Assembly (NCBI RefSeq): GCF_035083965.1
Contig: NC_089724.1
Span: 1,064,501 to 1,128,500 of the forward strand
DNA from: Branchiostoma lanceolatum
Taxonomy: Eukaryota; Chordata; Leptocardii; Amphioxiformes; Branchiostomatidae
DNA length: 64,000 bases
Direction of reading: 5' to 3'
In this document: one piece after another, positions 1 through 10,900 of the stretch
How the letters are laid out: each line of letters starts with the position of its first letter
How positions within the stretch are numbered: position 1 is the first letter of the stretch
Translations under genes and position numbers: made by a program
The notes under the pieces: model-generated
What the model saw: only the letters and a program-made list of their open reading frames with translations
Databases searched by the model: none
What the model was told of the DNA's origin: nothing

Positions 1-196
1 TACACCAATGAATTCTTACCGATAGATTTTCGAGCAATAATCTTAAAAGCGCATTCTAATCCCATACTACAGTCTTTCGTTAGGCTAACGAGTGTCATAG
101 CATGGCTGTTTATAGAATTATGCTGCAGGCTATGCTATTCGTTTTCCCTTGTACATAGGGTGTGCAATGAAGTTTGTTGTTATTGTATGTTTTTTC

Positions 197-372
197 AGGA
201 CTACGCCATCACGATAGTCCCGAGGCAGTCCTGGCAGGACCAAAGACTGATGCTGGTAATGAGGAGGATGTTGATGATGACGATAATGATAATTGATGAT
301 GATGGTGATGTATATATATGCATATTCCAGGACTACACCATCACTTTATTCCTGAGGCAGTACTTGCAGCTC
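197..372 (+). repeat. Two decayed tandem copies of the acceptor and 5' edge of the 221-bp receptor exon
   Basis: Upstream of the true acceptor at 458-459, the sequence cag|GACTACaCCATCAC.. recurs at about 198-245 and 328-372. Each copy has an AG acceptor and about 45 bp of exon-like sequence, then falls into GAT/ATG trinucleotide repeats that separate the copies. The copies carry substitutions (for example DYAITIVPRQSWQDQ instead of [15 protein letters not shown]) and are not followed by the rest of the exon, so they look like duplication scars and not alternative exons. Confidence 0.8.
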
Positions 373-459
373 TACTGATAATGATGACGATAATGATGAT
401 GATTCCGATGCTGATAATGATGATAATTATGATGATAATGGTGTGTGCCTCCTTTCCAG

Positions 460-3400
460 GACTACACCATCACGATATTCCTGAGGCAGTACTGGCAGGA
501 CCAAAGACTGGCGTTCTCGGGCACCAACAAGTCGCTGAGTCTGGACGGACGGTTGGCGGATAACCTGTGGGTCCCGGACACCTTCATCCCCAACGCCAAG
601 GAGTCCTTCCTGCACAAGGTCACTGTGGACAACAGGCTGATACGGCTGTATCCGGACGGCAGGATCATATACGGACTGAGGTGAGTGATAAGGGATGTTG
701 TACAACGGTCTGATACGACTGTATCCGGACGGCAGGACCATATACGGGCTTAGGTGAGTGATAAGGGATGTTGTACAACAATCTTAAACTGAAATACTCT
801 GATCCTCTTCAGCTATTGGACGTAATCACTCTGATCACGTGCATTTTTTCCCGTGCAACGTAAGCTATAAGTGAACGTTTCTTGGAAGTCGGGGCCGTCC
901 TTGATGATGTCCACATACGGTGTTTGGAATGTGTTTGTTCGGTAGGCTAAAGAAACAAGGATTGAATCAACGTTTCCCTTGGCAAACACATGTGTAAATC
1001 TGGCCCAAACACAAATATATGAATACCTATACTACAGTTATCAATGTTGAAAAATGAACAAATGTGATCTGCATGCCAGATCTCATCAGTGCAACAGTCC
1101 TGTGAACGGCAGGGTCACGTGAACTCCCGTCGGTCCCTGTGATGTGCACCTCTGAGATCCCGTGTCCCGTCTGTAGCTCGCGGGTCTGAGGAGACCGCCC
1201 GAGACTTGTCTAATTCTAACCCTATTAGCGCTTCTCCGTCCGGACCTTCCGTAATCCCTGCCGGGCTGCTAATGAAAAGCCTGAAGCGAAATCGATAGAC
1301 GACGTTACGCCTCACTCCTCCGGGGAGCTGGAACTAATGCACCCAAGACGTTAGGGGCATCAGGAGTTGTCTTAAAGTGTGACATCGAAGGAAGAAGGAG
1401 ATGCCCATTACATCCTCAATCTCCCTGGAGAGGTCATTACGTACAACTTACACAGAATTATACTAACTCCAGGTATACTTGCACGTACAACTTACACAGA
1501 GTTATACCAACTCACTAACGCCAGGTATACTTGCACGTACAACTTACACAGAGTTATACCAACTCACTAACTCCAGAGGTCCACTTGCATGAAGTCTGCA
1601 GGACAAAGAAAGGAAAAGTAAAACTCCCATAACCTTTGAGCCCGTAGTGGCAGTGGGTTGCTATCCACCTTGTCTAGGGCAGGGTACTGGAATGCGGAGT
1701 CCACCCCTCTCCTTACACTTCATTTGACCTCCCCAACCAAAGTCAGGTATCAATTTTACACGGATGGGGTGAGATAATTTGGGTAACGTTTTTCTAAGGA
1801 CGAAACGTTTAGCCAGGAATGCCAGGAATAGAACCCTTGACCTCTCAATCCTGAGTTCGCTAGCCCAGCAGCCATTCGACGCCGCTCTAGAATCGCCAGC
1901 TCCTCGCTTTTCTTCTTTTAAACCACCTGCTGCTTCCTTCATGCTGGCCTTTATCCAACATTCCTCAGTACTCATACTCCACGTTCTGCCTAGTCATCAG
2001 TCGTTGAAGAAAGTAATTACAAGGCTGTTTCATTTGGCGTTGATTTCGTGAGCAGTCAGCGCAGATTTTTGACGGGATAGACGGCACCCATACTAACGAC
2101 ATCCTGTGACTAAAAGCGGGGTTATGGATCGAGCCAAGCCTGACTTGACTACCGCATTTCTAGGGTGATGTTAGGTTTCAGCGGGAATGAGAACAAAATT
2201 GATGGGACTGCTGATACCAGGTCACGAAAGAAAACAAGGACCTACAATGGCTACATGTGTGTGTGTAAGTACCCATTTTAGGGTGACATATTGGAAAAAG
2301 AAGACGGCCTTTTATTAATAAGCTTACATTGACCATGCCATTACGCTGTAAGATTTCGCAGTTTTGAAGGTGACGTGCTAGAAAAGGAAGGGGACTAGTA
2401 CGCATTGTTGAAAAGTGATTTTACTTCGATCAAGTGAAATCTCAACAAAGACGTTCACGACGTGATGTCATTAGTAATTTTACATTGGCCATATCGCTGT
2501 AAGATCTCTACAGCATGCTGTATTCTCTGTAGACCTTCAGATGTTGTTTGCTCTTCTCGGTATCATGGCACAATTGTTTGCAACTACCAATTCTAAGGTG
2601 ACGTGTTGAAAAAAGGAGGGAACAGTATTTCACTATAAAGAATTGATAAGCTAACATTGAACATGTCAGTCGCTGTAACATCTCAACACCATACAAAAGT
2701 ATTTGCTGTGAGGAAACGGTAAGATTCTATTGGCATTCTTACGTTGGCCATGTCGCTGGAAAAAAAAAAAACTCTATAAACCGCCCGTTGTTGTTTGCTG
2801 CCCAGGATCACGGCGAAGGCGGAGTGCGACATGGATCTGCGGAAGTACCCGATGGACGAGCAGAACTGCACGCTGGAGTTCGAGAGCTGTGAGTCAATGG
2901 GACTGTTACATTCGTAGAGATGTTACATTCCTAAATGCGTCACATTCCTGACTATGTCAAATCCAAAATGTGTTATATTTCGAAATATGCCACATACCAA
3001 AATGTGTTCAATTCCCAAAAATGTCTCATTACAAAACGTTCCGTATACAACAATATTATTGTATTTCGTCGTCCTTTTTCCTGGTATCTATGCCCATTCC
3101 ATCTTACTCTAGGAGCCAGCCAGGATTTCCCCCCTTCCCCTCAACATTCAGCCCCTCTTACTTAAATATAAGATACTCATTGGGGCTAAGTTGGATGTAT
3201 TCGGCAGCCTGCATCGCTCATGGGCCAGTTGTAGGGAGGATTTTCTCGCTCACAATGTAGTTCTAGCTCATTCCTATATTTCCTATATAGAGATAATGCT
3301 TAATGTATCAATTCGACGATTTGGAATATTTCAGACGGGTACAACTTTGCGGACATGGTGTACCTGTGGCGGAGGGGGAAAGCCTCCATCTCCGGGTTAA

Positions 3401-5260
3401 CCACCTTGAAGCTTCAGCAGTTCAACGTAGGCAGCTTCAACGTGCACAGCTCGTTCGCCCGCTACGAAACAGGTCAGTCTCCTCACAGTCATGCAACTCA
3501 CGGCATAATGTGCTATATGCTAATACAAAAACCTGGTACGAAACTCATTGTAGTCTTACGATCTTCAGAAAAAGATTCTTAATACAGGATGATCTGATAG
3601 AACGGTCATGACAAATAGCAACAAATGAAACTAGCTTGCCAGACTGGCGGAGGACCGCAAATGGGGAAGAACCCTTTGTTAAACGTTGCACTGACCTAAT
3701 AGCTACTACTACTGCTGCTGCTGCTGAATCTGATGATGATGATGCTGTTAACGATGATGATTATGTTGATAACGATGGTGATGATGTTGATAACGATGAT
3801 GATGATGTTGATAACGATAATGAATGATGATGCTTATGGTGATGATGATGGTAGTTGTAATGATGATGGGAATGAGATGATGATTTTAAGTCTGTACTAA
3901 CGTAGTTTTGCTATCCAGGTGATTTCCCGAAGATCGTCTTCAGTTTCCAGATCCAGCGGCAGGCGTTCTACTTCATCCTGCAGACGTACATCCCGTCCAT
4001 CCTGCTGGTGGTCCTGTCCTGGGTCTCCTTCTGGATCAACCCGGATGCAGTACCGGCGAGAGTCGCATTGGGTCGGTTTTGTTTACTTCTAAGACGTTTC
4101 CATTTGAGACAACGTGCCTGGTGCTCTTTAGGTCTTATGGTTGATAGAATATTTGGATTCCTTAAAAAATGACTCGATGTGGACGAACTTTCCAACCAAC
4201 AGGATATATGATAATAGGTTTTTCAACCTTCCTGGTTGACCTTTCTCCCACGTCATTGGTCATCAAGGTCACGTTTCCATGACAACTGGGTCATTCATAC
4301 TGTAGAAGCCCAAAGATTCAGTGAGAAATAATCGTGTGTTGTGACAGTGTGTTGTGTATTCTAGGCATCACCAAAGTGCTTACGATGACCACCCTGATAA
4401 GTGTCATTTGTCTGACGCACCCCCGTTTTGTTTCTTTTTCAGGCATCACCACAGTGCTGACGATGACCACCCTGATAACCGGCGCGCGCCAGGCGCTGCC
4501 GAAGATCTCCTACATCAAGGCCATCGACGTGTACCTGGTCATCTGCTTCCTCTTCTCCTTCGCCGCGCTGCTGGAGTACGCTGTCGTAAACTTCCAGTCC
4601 TCACGAATTGCGGCAGCGATCAAGAGGGAAAAGGACAGAGAGGGTCTGCAGGAGGTCAAAGTCGACAAGGTAAACATCAATCTATATATCAATCAATCAA
4701 TCAATTCAGTGTTCATTCGTCAATAGATTCAAGCCTGCATAACGATCGCTGCATTTCAACCTTCTCTTTACTGGGACAGAGATATTTCCTGATAAGATCA
4801 CGAGTTAGTTGAAGAGGGTGCAACCGGAGGAAGATCTAATTAGTTGCTCTGGTAAGACTCCTGTTTGCTTGAAAGTTTTATGTTGATTTCTGTGACGTTT
4901 CAGGCGGGTAAGAGGTGGCGTTCTGCCGGGGACTCCGGCTGCAACCCGAAGGAGGTTGAGCCGCTCGGCAACGGCGGGAGCAACCTGCCCCTCACGGTCT
5001 GCAACCAGGTCAACGCCGACAAGGAGCTCGGGAAAGTTCGGCTGAACTCGGTAAACATCGACGACTGTCGGGAAAGATCGGAAGACGACGACCTGAAGAA
5101 GTCCACGAGTATTGGGGACCAGCTCGCGGTGGTGGTGCGGCGGTTCAGTGACGTCACGCGCATGGTGCAGGTCAGCACCATCGACAACTTCGCCAGATTC
5201 TTGTTCCCAGCCATGTTCTCGATCTTCAACATGGTCTACTTCCTGTACTACTGCATTTGA
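460..5260 (+). CDS. Cys-loop ligand-gated anion channel subunit (GABA-A/glycine receptor-like), 3' six exons, 5' partial
   Basis: Six exons read from splice signals and phase: 460-680, 2806-2888, 3335-3472, 3919-4071, 4443-4669, 4904-5260 (stop TGA). Lengths 221, 83, 138 and 153 bp match the exon pattern I recall for vertebrate GABA-A receptor genes. The first exon begins [15 protein letters not shown] and includes LWVPDTF. The Cys-loop is C-x13-C ([15 protein letters not shown]) in the second exon. M1 is [17 protein letters not shown]. The M1-M2 link carries PAR before [13 protein letters not shown], the anion-selectivity signature of this family. M3 is in the fifth exon; a long M3-M4 cytoplasmic loop and M4 ([20 protein letters not shown]) are in the last, ending YYCI. 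The second cystine pair of glycine receptors is not seen, which favours a GABA-A-like subunit, but the subtype is not decided. The signal peptide and N-terminal exons lie left of the window. The acceptor side of two exons and the donor side of one are tandemly duplicated in the introns. Confidence 0.92.
681..775 (+). repeat. Tandem duplication of the 3' edge and donor of the 221-bp exon
   Basis: The end of the exon plus its donor (…CTGATACGGCTGTATCC…ctgag|gtgagtgataaggg) is repeated about 76 bp downstream, with a second GTGAGT donor at about 757. Use of the second donor would read CTG AGG TGA and terminate. Confidence 0.8.
1436..1592. repeat. Tandem repeat, about 53 bp, three copies, in receptor intron
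   Basis: The block cgtacaacttacacagagtt followed by ataccaactcactaac is repeated three times with few differences. The rest of the 681-2805 intron shows no coding signal. Confidence 0.8.
2270..2800. repeat. Degenerate tandem repeats leading up to the 83-bp exon acceptor
   Basis: Motifs such as aaggtgacgtg-ttgaaaa, acattg-ccatgtcgctg and gttgtttgct recur every 100-200 bp. The last partial copy contains the polypyrimidine tract and acceptor of the exon at 2806. The copies are diverged, so boundaries are approximate. Confidence 0.5.
3690..3885. repeat. (GAT)n-type trinucleotide microsatellite in receptor intron
   Basis: An imperfect run of gatgatgat/gttgataac units between the third and fourth receptor exons. 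The short acidic ORF over it is only the repeat translated. Similar GAT runs separate the exon-edge copies at 255-445. Confidence 0.85.
4361..4405 (+). repeat. Upstream copy of the acceptor and start of the M2-M3 exon
   Basis: ctag|GGCATCACCAAAGTGC continues to …CACCCTGATAA and duplicates the true exon start at 4443 (cag|GGCATCACCACAGTGC…) 78 bp upstream. The copy has an AG acceptor in the same phase, but the reading frame soon runs into intron sequence, so it cannot replace the exon. Confidence 0.8.
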
Positions 5261-7480
5261 GCCAACCACAGCTTGGGAACGAGCATATGTAGGGCGTTTA
5301 CCGTGGGTATAAAGTCCTGGCTCTCTTCGGGGCACTAGGAGCTCTTTACCGCCAGGGTGAACGTCGGCACCCGGTAGTAGCTTTACGGAATTAGAGTAAA
5401 CTACCCATCCATTAAAAACCTATTGCCGGGTGCCATAGTTGCGCTGGGCGGCGAAGAGCCCTTTCAGTCCCGTAGAGACTCCGCCAAGTTTACGACAGGC
5501 TGGATAACAGGTTAGCATATGTAGAGTCTACTGCACATGCATTGATCATGAGGGCATCATAAGTTACGTTAACGGGCACATGCTTGGTCTTTGTTGTTGA
5601 CTTTTTTTTCCATGGCCCGTTTCATCTTAAAACGTACAGGAGACTCAAGAGTTCATAAGTGATGGCCTTATTTTACTTTAAGCCGATAAAGATTGTATAG
5701 CTGAGTATTAATGTCGGTGATTCTAGCGGTAGAGATTGGAGACGCCGATCAGATCGCTAGAGATGTGTAAGGTTCATTTATTTATTCATACAGGGGGAAA
5801 ATCACTCAGGTAACAAGCCTGTTTTCTTGGTTGGTCTCCCATTTATGAATCCTAAACTTAAAGTAGACCAATGTATCTATGAATTGGAGTTCAAAACATC
5901 TGATTGTCTTTTGAGCGAATTGCATTACATTTGAAGACTCAAATCTCCAACTCTACAGGGTAGACCTCACCCCTGACAGACACTTTAATCACTACGTATA
6001 TATGATGTATGTGTGTTTCTACTTCGAAATGCACATAAGGCCTTAGCCTTTCAGCCTTCATATATCTAAGTGTAAAGTATCCTTCCATTTCTGATAATAG
6101 TGGAATACAATATCTATATGTAGACTATATCTAACATTTGTATGAAAATCATTTGAACCTACAAGTTGGTACTTGTTTCGTGTACTGTGTACATATATTT
6201 CAAACTAATTTCTATATATTAGAAGAATCTCGTGTTACCACGGCAATAGATACGACCTGACGTGTACTGTAACGTTTTAGGTGTCAACACTAGGGGTACG
6301 GATAGGATCAATTAGTCAACCCGATGTATAGGCGATAGACTAGCCGGATCATGCAAACGTGTTATGTCCCTTTTTGTAATTATAAGTATGAAAAATGTTG
6401 TTTACATCTGAACATATAAACTGTACATGTATTATTAAACGTTGTGAACCGTATATAATCAATGCGATCGTGTTAAGTCTCGGTACCCGGTGTGGTTGCC
6501 GTATATGGACTTCACTAACTTGACGGATGTAAACATGATGAAATAAGATACCCGACGGCCATCTTGCTGAAGTGCCTGGTAAAGTCGTATGTTGACGGGA
6601 ATTGCATCATGGGACTGTGTTCAAAAGTAATTCTGACCTGTAGCTGACTCGGTAGAGAGTCCGGGTGGTGACACATGTCTTAAATTGATTTGAATTTGAC
6701 TGTATATCGACGAGGTGAATTAGCGTACGTCAAACGGTTACAGCATGATTCAGGAAACTGCGGTACGATACCAATAACCCAAAGCCGGGTGTATAACCAC
6801 GGTATGAGACCATTTACGTCACTGGTATAAGGCATATCATAGGGCTGTACTAAAACGGAAAGTGTGATAGAAATATATCTTATCTAACCGAAGGAATTGT
6901 TGTCGAAGGTGTACAGCAGGTGTTTGAGATGTATCTTGGTATATAAATACTAATTAAAAAGTTAACTAAAGGTAATGCATTGGTGACCTGACTTTCTTTT
7001 GTACTTACGAGTGTGTGCTCTTGGGCTGTAAATGCGTGTATGCCTGTGTTTGTGTAATATCTTATTTCGTTTAGACCATATAAAAGGGTTTGAATGTATA
7101 TGTGTGACTTTTATGTGTTTGGTCATTTGTGTATGCGCTTGTCAGTACTGGCGCGTACACAGCAGTAATACTATTGTTAGACTTAAAAGTAATAAAAATC
7201 TAAGTCAAAGTCAAAATTATTGATCCATTCAGTTACGTTCACCACTGTATTCTTATTTATCTATTTACTGACTCCCTCGCTCCCTCACATACTCTTTCAC
7301 TCTCAGTATCTCACTCACTCACTCACTAACTCATACTCACTTGCTCACTCATTCACCCGCCTACCCACCTAATCACTCACTCACTTTCTCTCATTTATTC
7401 ATTTATTCAACCAATCAGTAAATCCTCTTGCAATCACTACAAGCTAAATTGCGTCATTGTTATTCAGAACAACGAAAAAA
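5261..7480 (+). other. 3' UTR and downstream flank of the receptor gene
   Basis: No coding signal is seen. Candidate polyadenylation signals are ATTAAA at 6434-6439 and AATAAA at 7191-7196; which one is used is unknown. A CTCA/CACT-rich simple repeat lies at about 7260-7400. Confidence 0.5.
5325..5475. repeat. Imperfect inverted repeat in the receptor 3' flank
   Basis: gggcactaggagctctttac…gtcggcacccggtag pairs imperfectly with the complement of ccgggtgcca…gcggcgaagagcccttt about 60 bp further on. It could be a small MITE or a structured 3' UTR element. I see no clear target-site duplication. Confidence 0.4.
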
Positions 7481-7532
7481 ATCAAATCCCTAAAAAACAA
7501 AACAATGGTGCCGACGAATTCATTTTACTAAT

Positions 7533-7668
7533 ATCCAAGCAGATGTTTTTTGTGGAATTTCGTTCAGTTTGGTGACTGCCCGTTTTTTTTTCACACCCTT
7601 CAAACCCAACACAGCAGCCGTACTTTCCGAAAACGTTACAACATTCCAACCCAAACATCTGCTTGAAG
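7533..7668. mobile_element. MITE with ccaagcagatgttt terminal inverted repeats
   Basis: ccaagcagatgttt near 7533 is the inverse complement of aaacatctgcttg near 7655. The same tip sequence occurs in elements at about 24918, 33992, 35784 and 62433, which indicates a dispersed non-autonomous DNA transposon family. The short ORF over it is not a gene. Confidence 0.55.
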
Positions 7669-7888
7669 ATTATCATTTATTGTCTGTCAAAAAGTATTCA
7701 TCTAATCGTCATTATTGGTAACAATGTGTTTGATATAACCAAACCTCCTTGATATAACTGCGATATAATAACATACGGTAATGTCTGACGAAAATGCTTC
7801 AAGCATTCCTTCAGATCTCATTAACTCTACAGAAATACATTTGTACAATGTCATTCAAAAATATTTTTAAGCAATACAATATCTATGT

Positions 7889-7976
7889 CCCCATACAAAT
7901 ATCTGTGCCCCTTGCGGTTTATGTCTGTAGTGCAAGATGCACGGACCTGTACACAAATCTTTGCGCTCCTTGCGGT
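7889..7976 (-). repeat. Second copy of the C-terminal coding end of the 351-residue gene
   Basis: Just beyond the stop at 7977-7979 the last ~65 bp of the terminal exon (reading FVYRSMHPALQI then stop) is repeated with changes (FVYRSVHLALQT then stop). It lies in the presumed 3' UTR. Confidence 0.75.
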
Positions 7977-10900
7977 TTATATCTGCAGTGCAGGATGCAT
8001 GGACCTATACACGAATCTCTGTGAGTCGAAGCTCCAGATGTCAGGCCGCTCAACTCGGACTTTCTTTGGTTTCACCTTCTTTACCTTCGGCTTCAAACCA
8101 GAATCTGAAAAAAAAAATGCAATGGCTTGCGATTACTTATTACTGTAAATTCATTTACTTCACCGAGATCCTAGTAACTGAGGTTTTCTCGTAGTTTAAG
8201 GTTTGCGTTTAAAAGAATTCTGCAATTATGCACAATAGATACAGAAAACATTGCATCGTGCTCTTTCGTGGTGGGAAGTCACAGAGAGAATGGAACTACT
8301 GCGAACATGTCAAGATCTGCTGTATTCTACTACTCCCTCACAACTATTGTAGACTAGAACAAGGAATCGAATACTAATACCACCGGAAAACGAAATGTCT
8401 AGAGTTTGTCTGAGTTTTTTGTGACTTCTGTCAAATAGTATGCATTATTCTGCAAGCCGGGGAAACCACTTTGGACTTTGGAAACTACAACGCCAACCTT
8501 CCCATCCTGCCCATCTCCGGTAACACCATCTTCCGCCTAACATCCTGTGCCTCAATAATATTCAAACAACACAGAAAACAATGCCACTGTTTTACGAAGG
8601 TTAAATCTTACCTGCACTGTATAAGCCGGGCATCATGTGGTACTGCACGTAGTGTTAAACCTTACCTGCACTGTACAAGCCGGGCATCATGTGATACTGC
8701 ACGCAGTGTTAAACCTTACCTGCACTGTACAAGCCGGGCATCATGTGATACTGCACGTAGTGTTAAACCTTACCTGCACTGTACATGCCGGTCATCATGT
8801 GATACTGCACACAGTGTTAAACCTTACCTGCACTGTACAAGCCGGGCATCATGTGGTACTGCACGTAGTGTTAAACCTTACCTGCACTGTACAAGCCGGG
8901 CATCATGTGGTACTGCACATAGTGCTGGAACTCCCGCGGGCAGGTGATACGCTTGTCCTCGGGGACCTTGTGCGGCCAAGGCGGCGTGCGTACGTCGGCC
9001 GGCGGGCGCCACGACTGGTTGTGCGGGTAGGGGACGTGCGTACGCGCTTTCTCCCGACGCTCCTTCTTTACGAATTCTGTGGGACAAATTAGAAAACAAA
9101 AGACTTAGATAAACAAACGAAAAACCGACAGCGGAGAAGACTGGTTCAAACAAAACAGGAAATGTTGATAGAAAACTAGAAGTTTCGAGAAAAGTATCGA
9201 GTTCAATAACGAAACAAAGAAGTGAAAACCAAACACAGAAAAAGGAATCGCACTGAAAAAGGCGGTCGTAATTACCTAGTTCAAACGAGAGAAGACTATT
9301 AGATTGAGTGTTAACCCTACCTGGTGTGGGGTACATGGCTTCGAACGGGATGAGCGGGTCCCCGTCCTTGTGCGGAATGTGGTGAGGCCAGGGCGGCGTG
9401 TAGACCTGCGCCGGCGGTCTCCAGGCACCGGAGTGCCGAGCTTCAACCAGCTTCATCCCGCCCTCGGAGCCCGGCAAGGAACGCCCTACGGACGGGAAGG
9501 TTTGGTTAGAGTGTGTGGTAGGGAATGTGGTGAGGCCAGGGCGGCGTGTAGACCTGGGCCGGCGGTCTCCAGGCTCCGGAGTGCCGAGCTTCAACTAGCT
9601 TCATCCCGCCCTCAGAGCCCGGCAAGGAACGCCCTACGGACGGGAAGGTTTGGTTAGACATTGTAGGGAATGTGGTGAGGCCAAGGCGGCGTGTAGACCT
9701 GCGCCGGCGGTCTCCAGGCTCCGGAGTGCCGAGCTTCTACCAGCTTCATCCCGCCCTCGGAGCCCGGCAAGGAACGCCCTACGGACGGGAAGGTTTGGTT
9801 AGAGTGTGTGGTAGGGAATGTGGTGAGGCCAAGGCGGCGTGTAGACCTGCGCCGGCGGTCTCCAGGCTCCGGAGTGCCGAGCTTCTACCAGCTTCATCCC
9901 GCCCTCGGAGCCCGGCAAGGAACGCCCTACGGACGGGAAGGTTTGGTTAGAGTGTGTGGTAGGGAATGTGGTGAGGCCAAGGCGGCGTGTAGACCTGCGC
10001 CGGCGGTCTCCAGGCTCCGGAGTGCCGAGCTTCAACCAGCTTCATCCCGCTCTCAGAGCCCGACAAGGAACGCCCTACGGACGGGAAGGTTTGGTTAGAG
10101 TGTGTGGTAGGGAATGTGGTGAGGCCAGGGCGGCGTGTAGACCTGCGCCGGCGGTCTCCAGGCTCCGGAGTGCCGAGCTTCTACCAGCTTCATCCCGCTC
10201 TCAGAGCCCGGCAAGGAACGCCCTGCGGACGGGAAGGTTTGGTTAGACATTGTAGGGAATGTGGTGAGGCCAAGGCGGCGTGTAGACCTGGGCCGGCGGT
10301 CTCCAGGCTCCAGAGTGCCGAGCTTCTACCAGCTTCATCCCGCCCTCGGAGCCCGACAAGGAACGCCCTGCGGACGGGAAGGTTTGGTTAGACATTGTAG
10401 GGAATGTGGTGAGGCCAGGGCGGCGTGTAGACCTGGGCCGGCGGTCTCCAGGCTCCGGAGTGCCGAGCTTCTACCAGCTTCATCCCGCCCTCAGAGCCCG
10501 GCAAGGAACGCCCTGGGGACGGGAAGGTTTGGTTAGGGTGTGTATTAAAATTTGCTCCCTCCAAAAAGAAATAAGATATTGTTTTGGGTGTGTCTGTATG
10601 TCTGTCCGTGCATCCGCATAGTTCTGGTCAGCATAACCTACGAACCTTTAAATGGATCGTAATGATATTTGGTATGTGGGTATCTATTGCAAAGACAAAT
10701 CAAAGTTCAATGTCAATTTGGCGCTATCTGGCTGGTTTCCTTCGTACTGCAGCAGAACCTCAATTTAAAAAAAAAACCTTTATCCGTGTATCTATTTTTT
10801 AACTTGGTTTTAAAAAGTTCCAATGAGCATTCAAAGAATGCCTTACTCTGTTTGCTGACGTCATGCATCTTCTGCAGCGCGGCGTGCGCCAACTGTGGCA

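Noticed and set aside
8605-8935. A CRISPR array or coding repeat
   Set aside because: Uniform 54-bp units without unique spacers in a eukaryotic intron; each contains an exon end plus splice donor.
9304-10621. Series of ~95-residue plus-strand ORFs (VRPRRRVDLRRRSPG…)
   Set aside because: They are the antisense of the reiterated exon-5 edge; the minus-strand reading fits a spliced gene.
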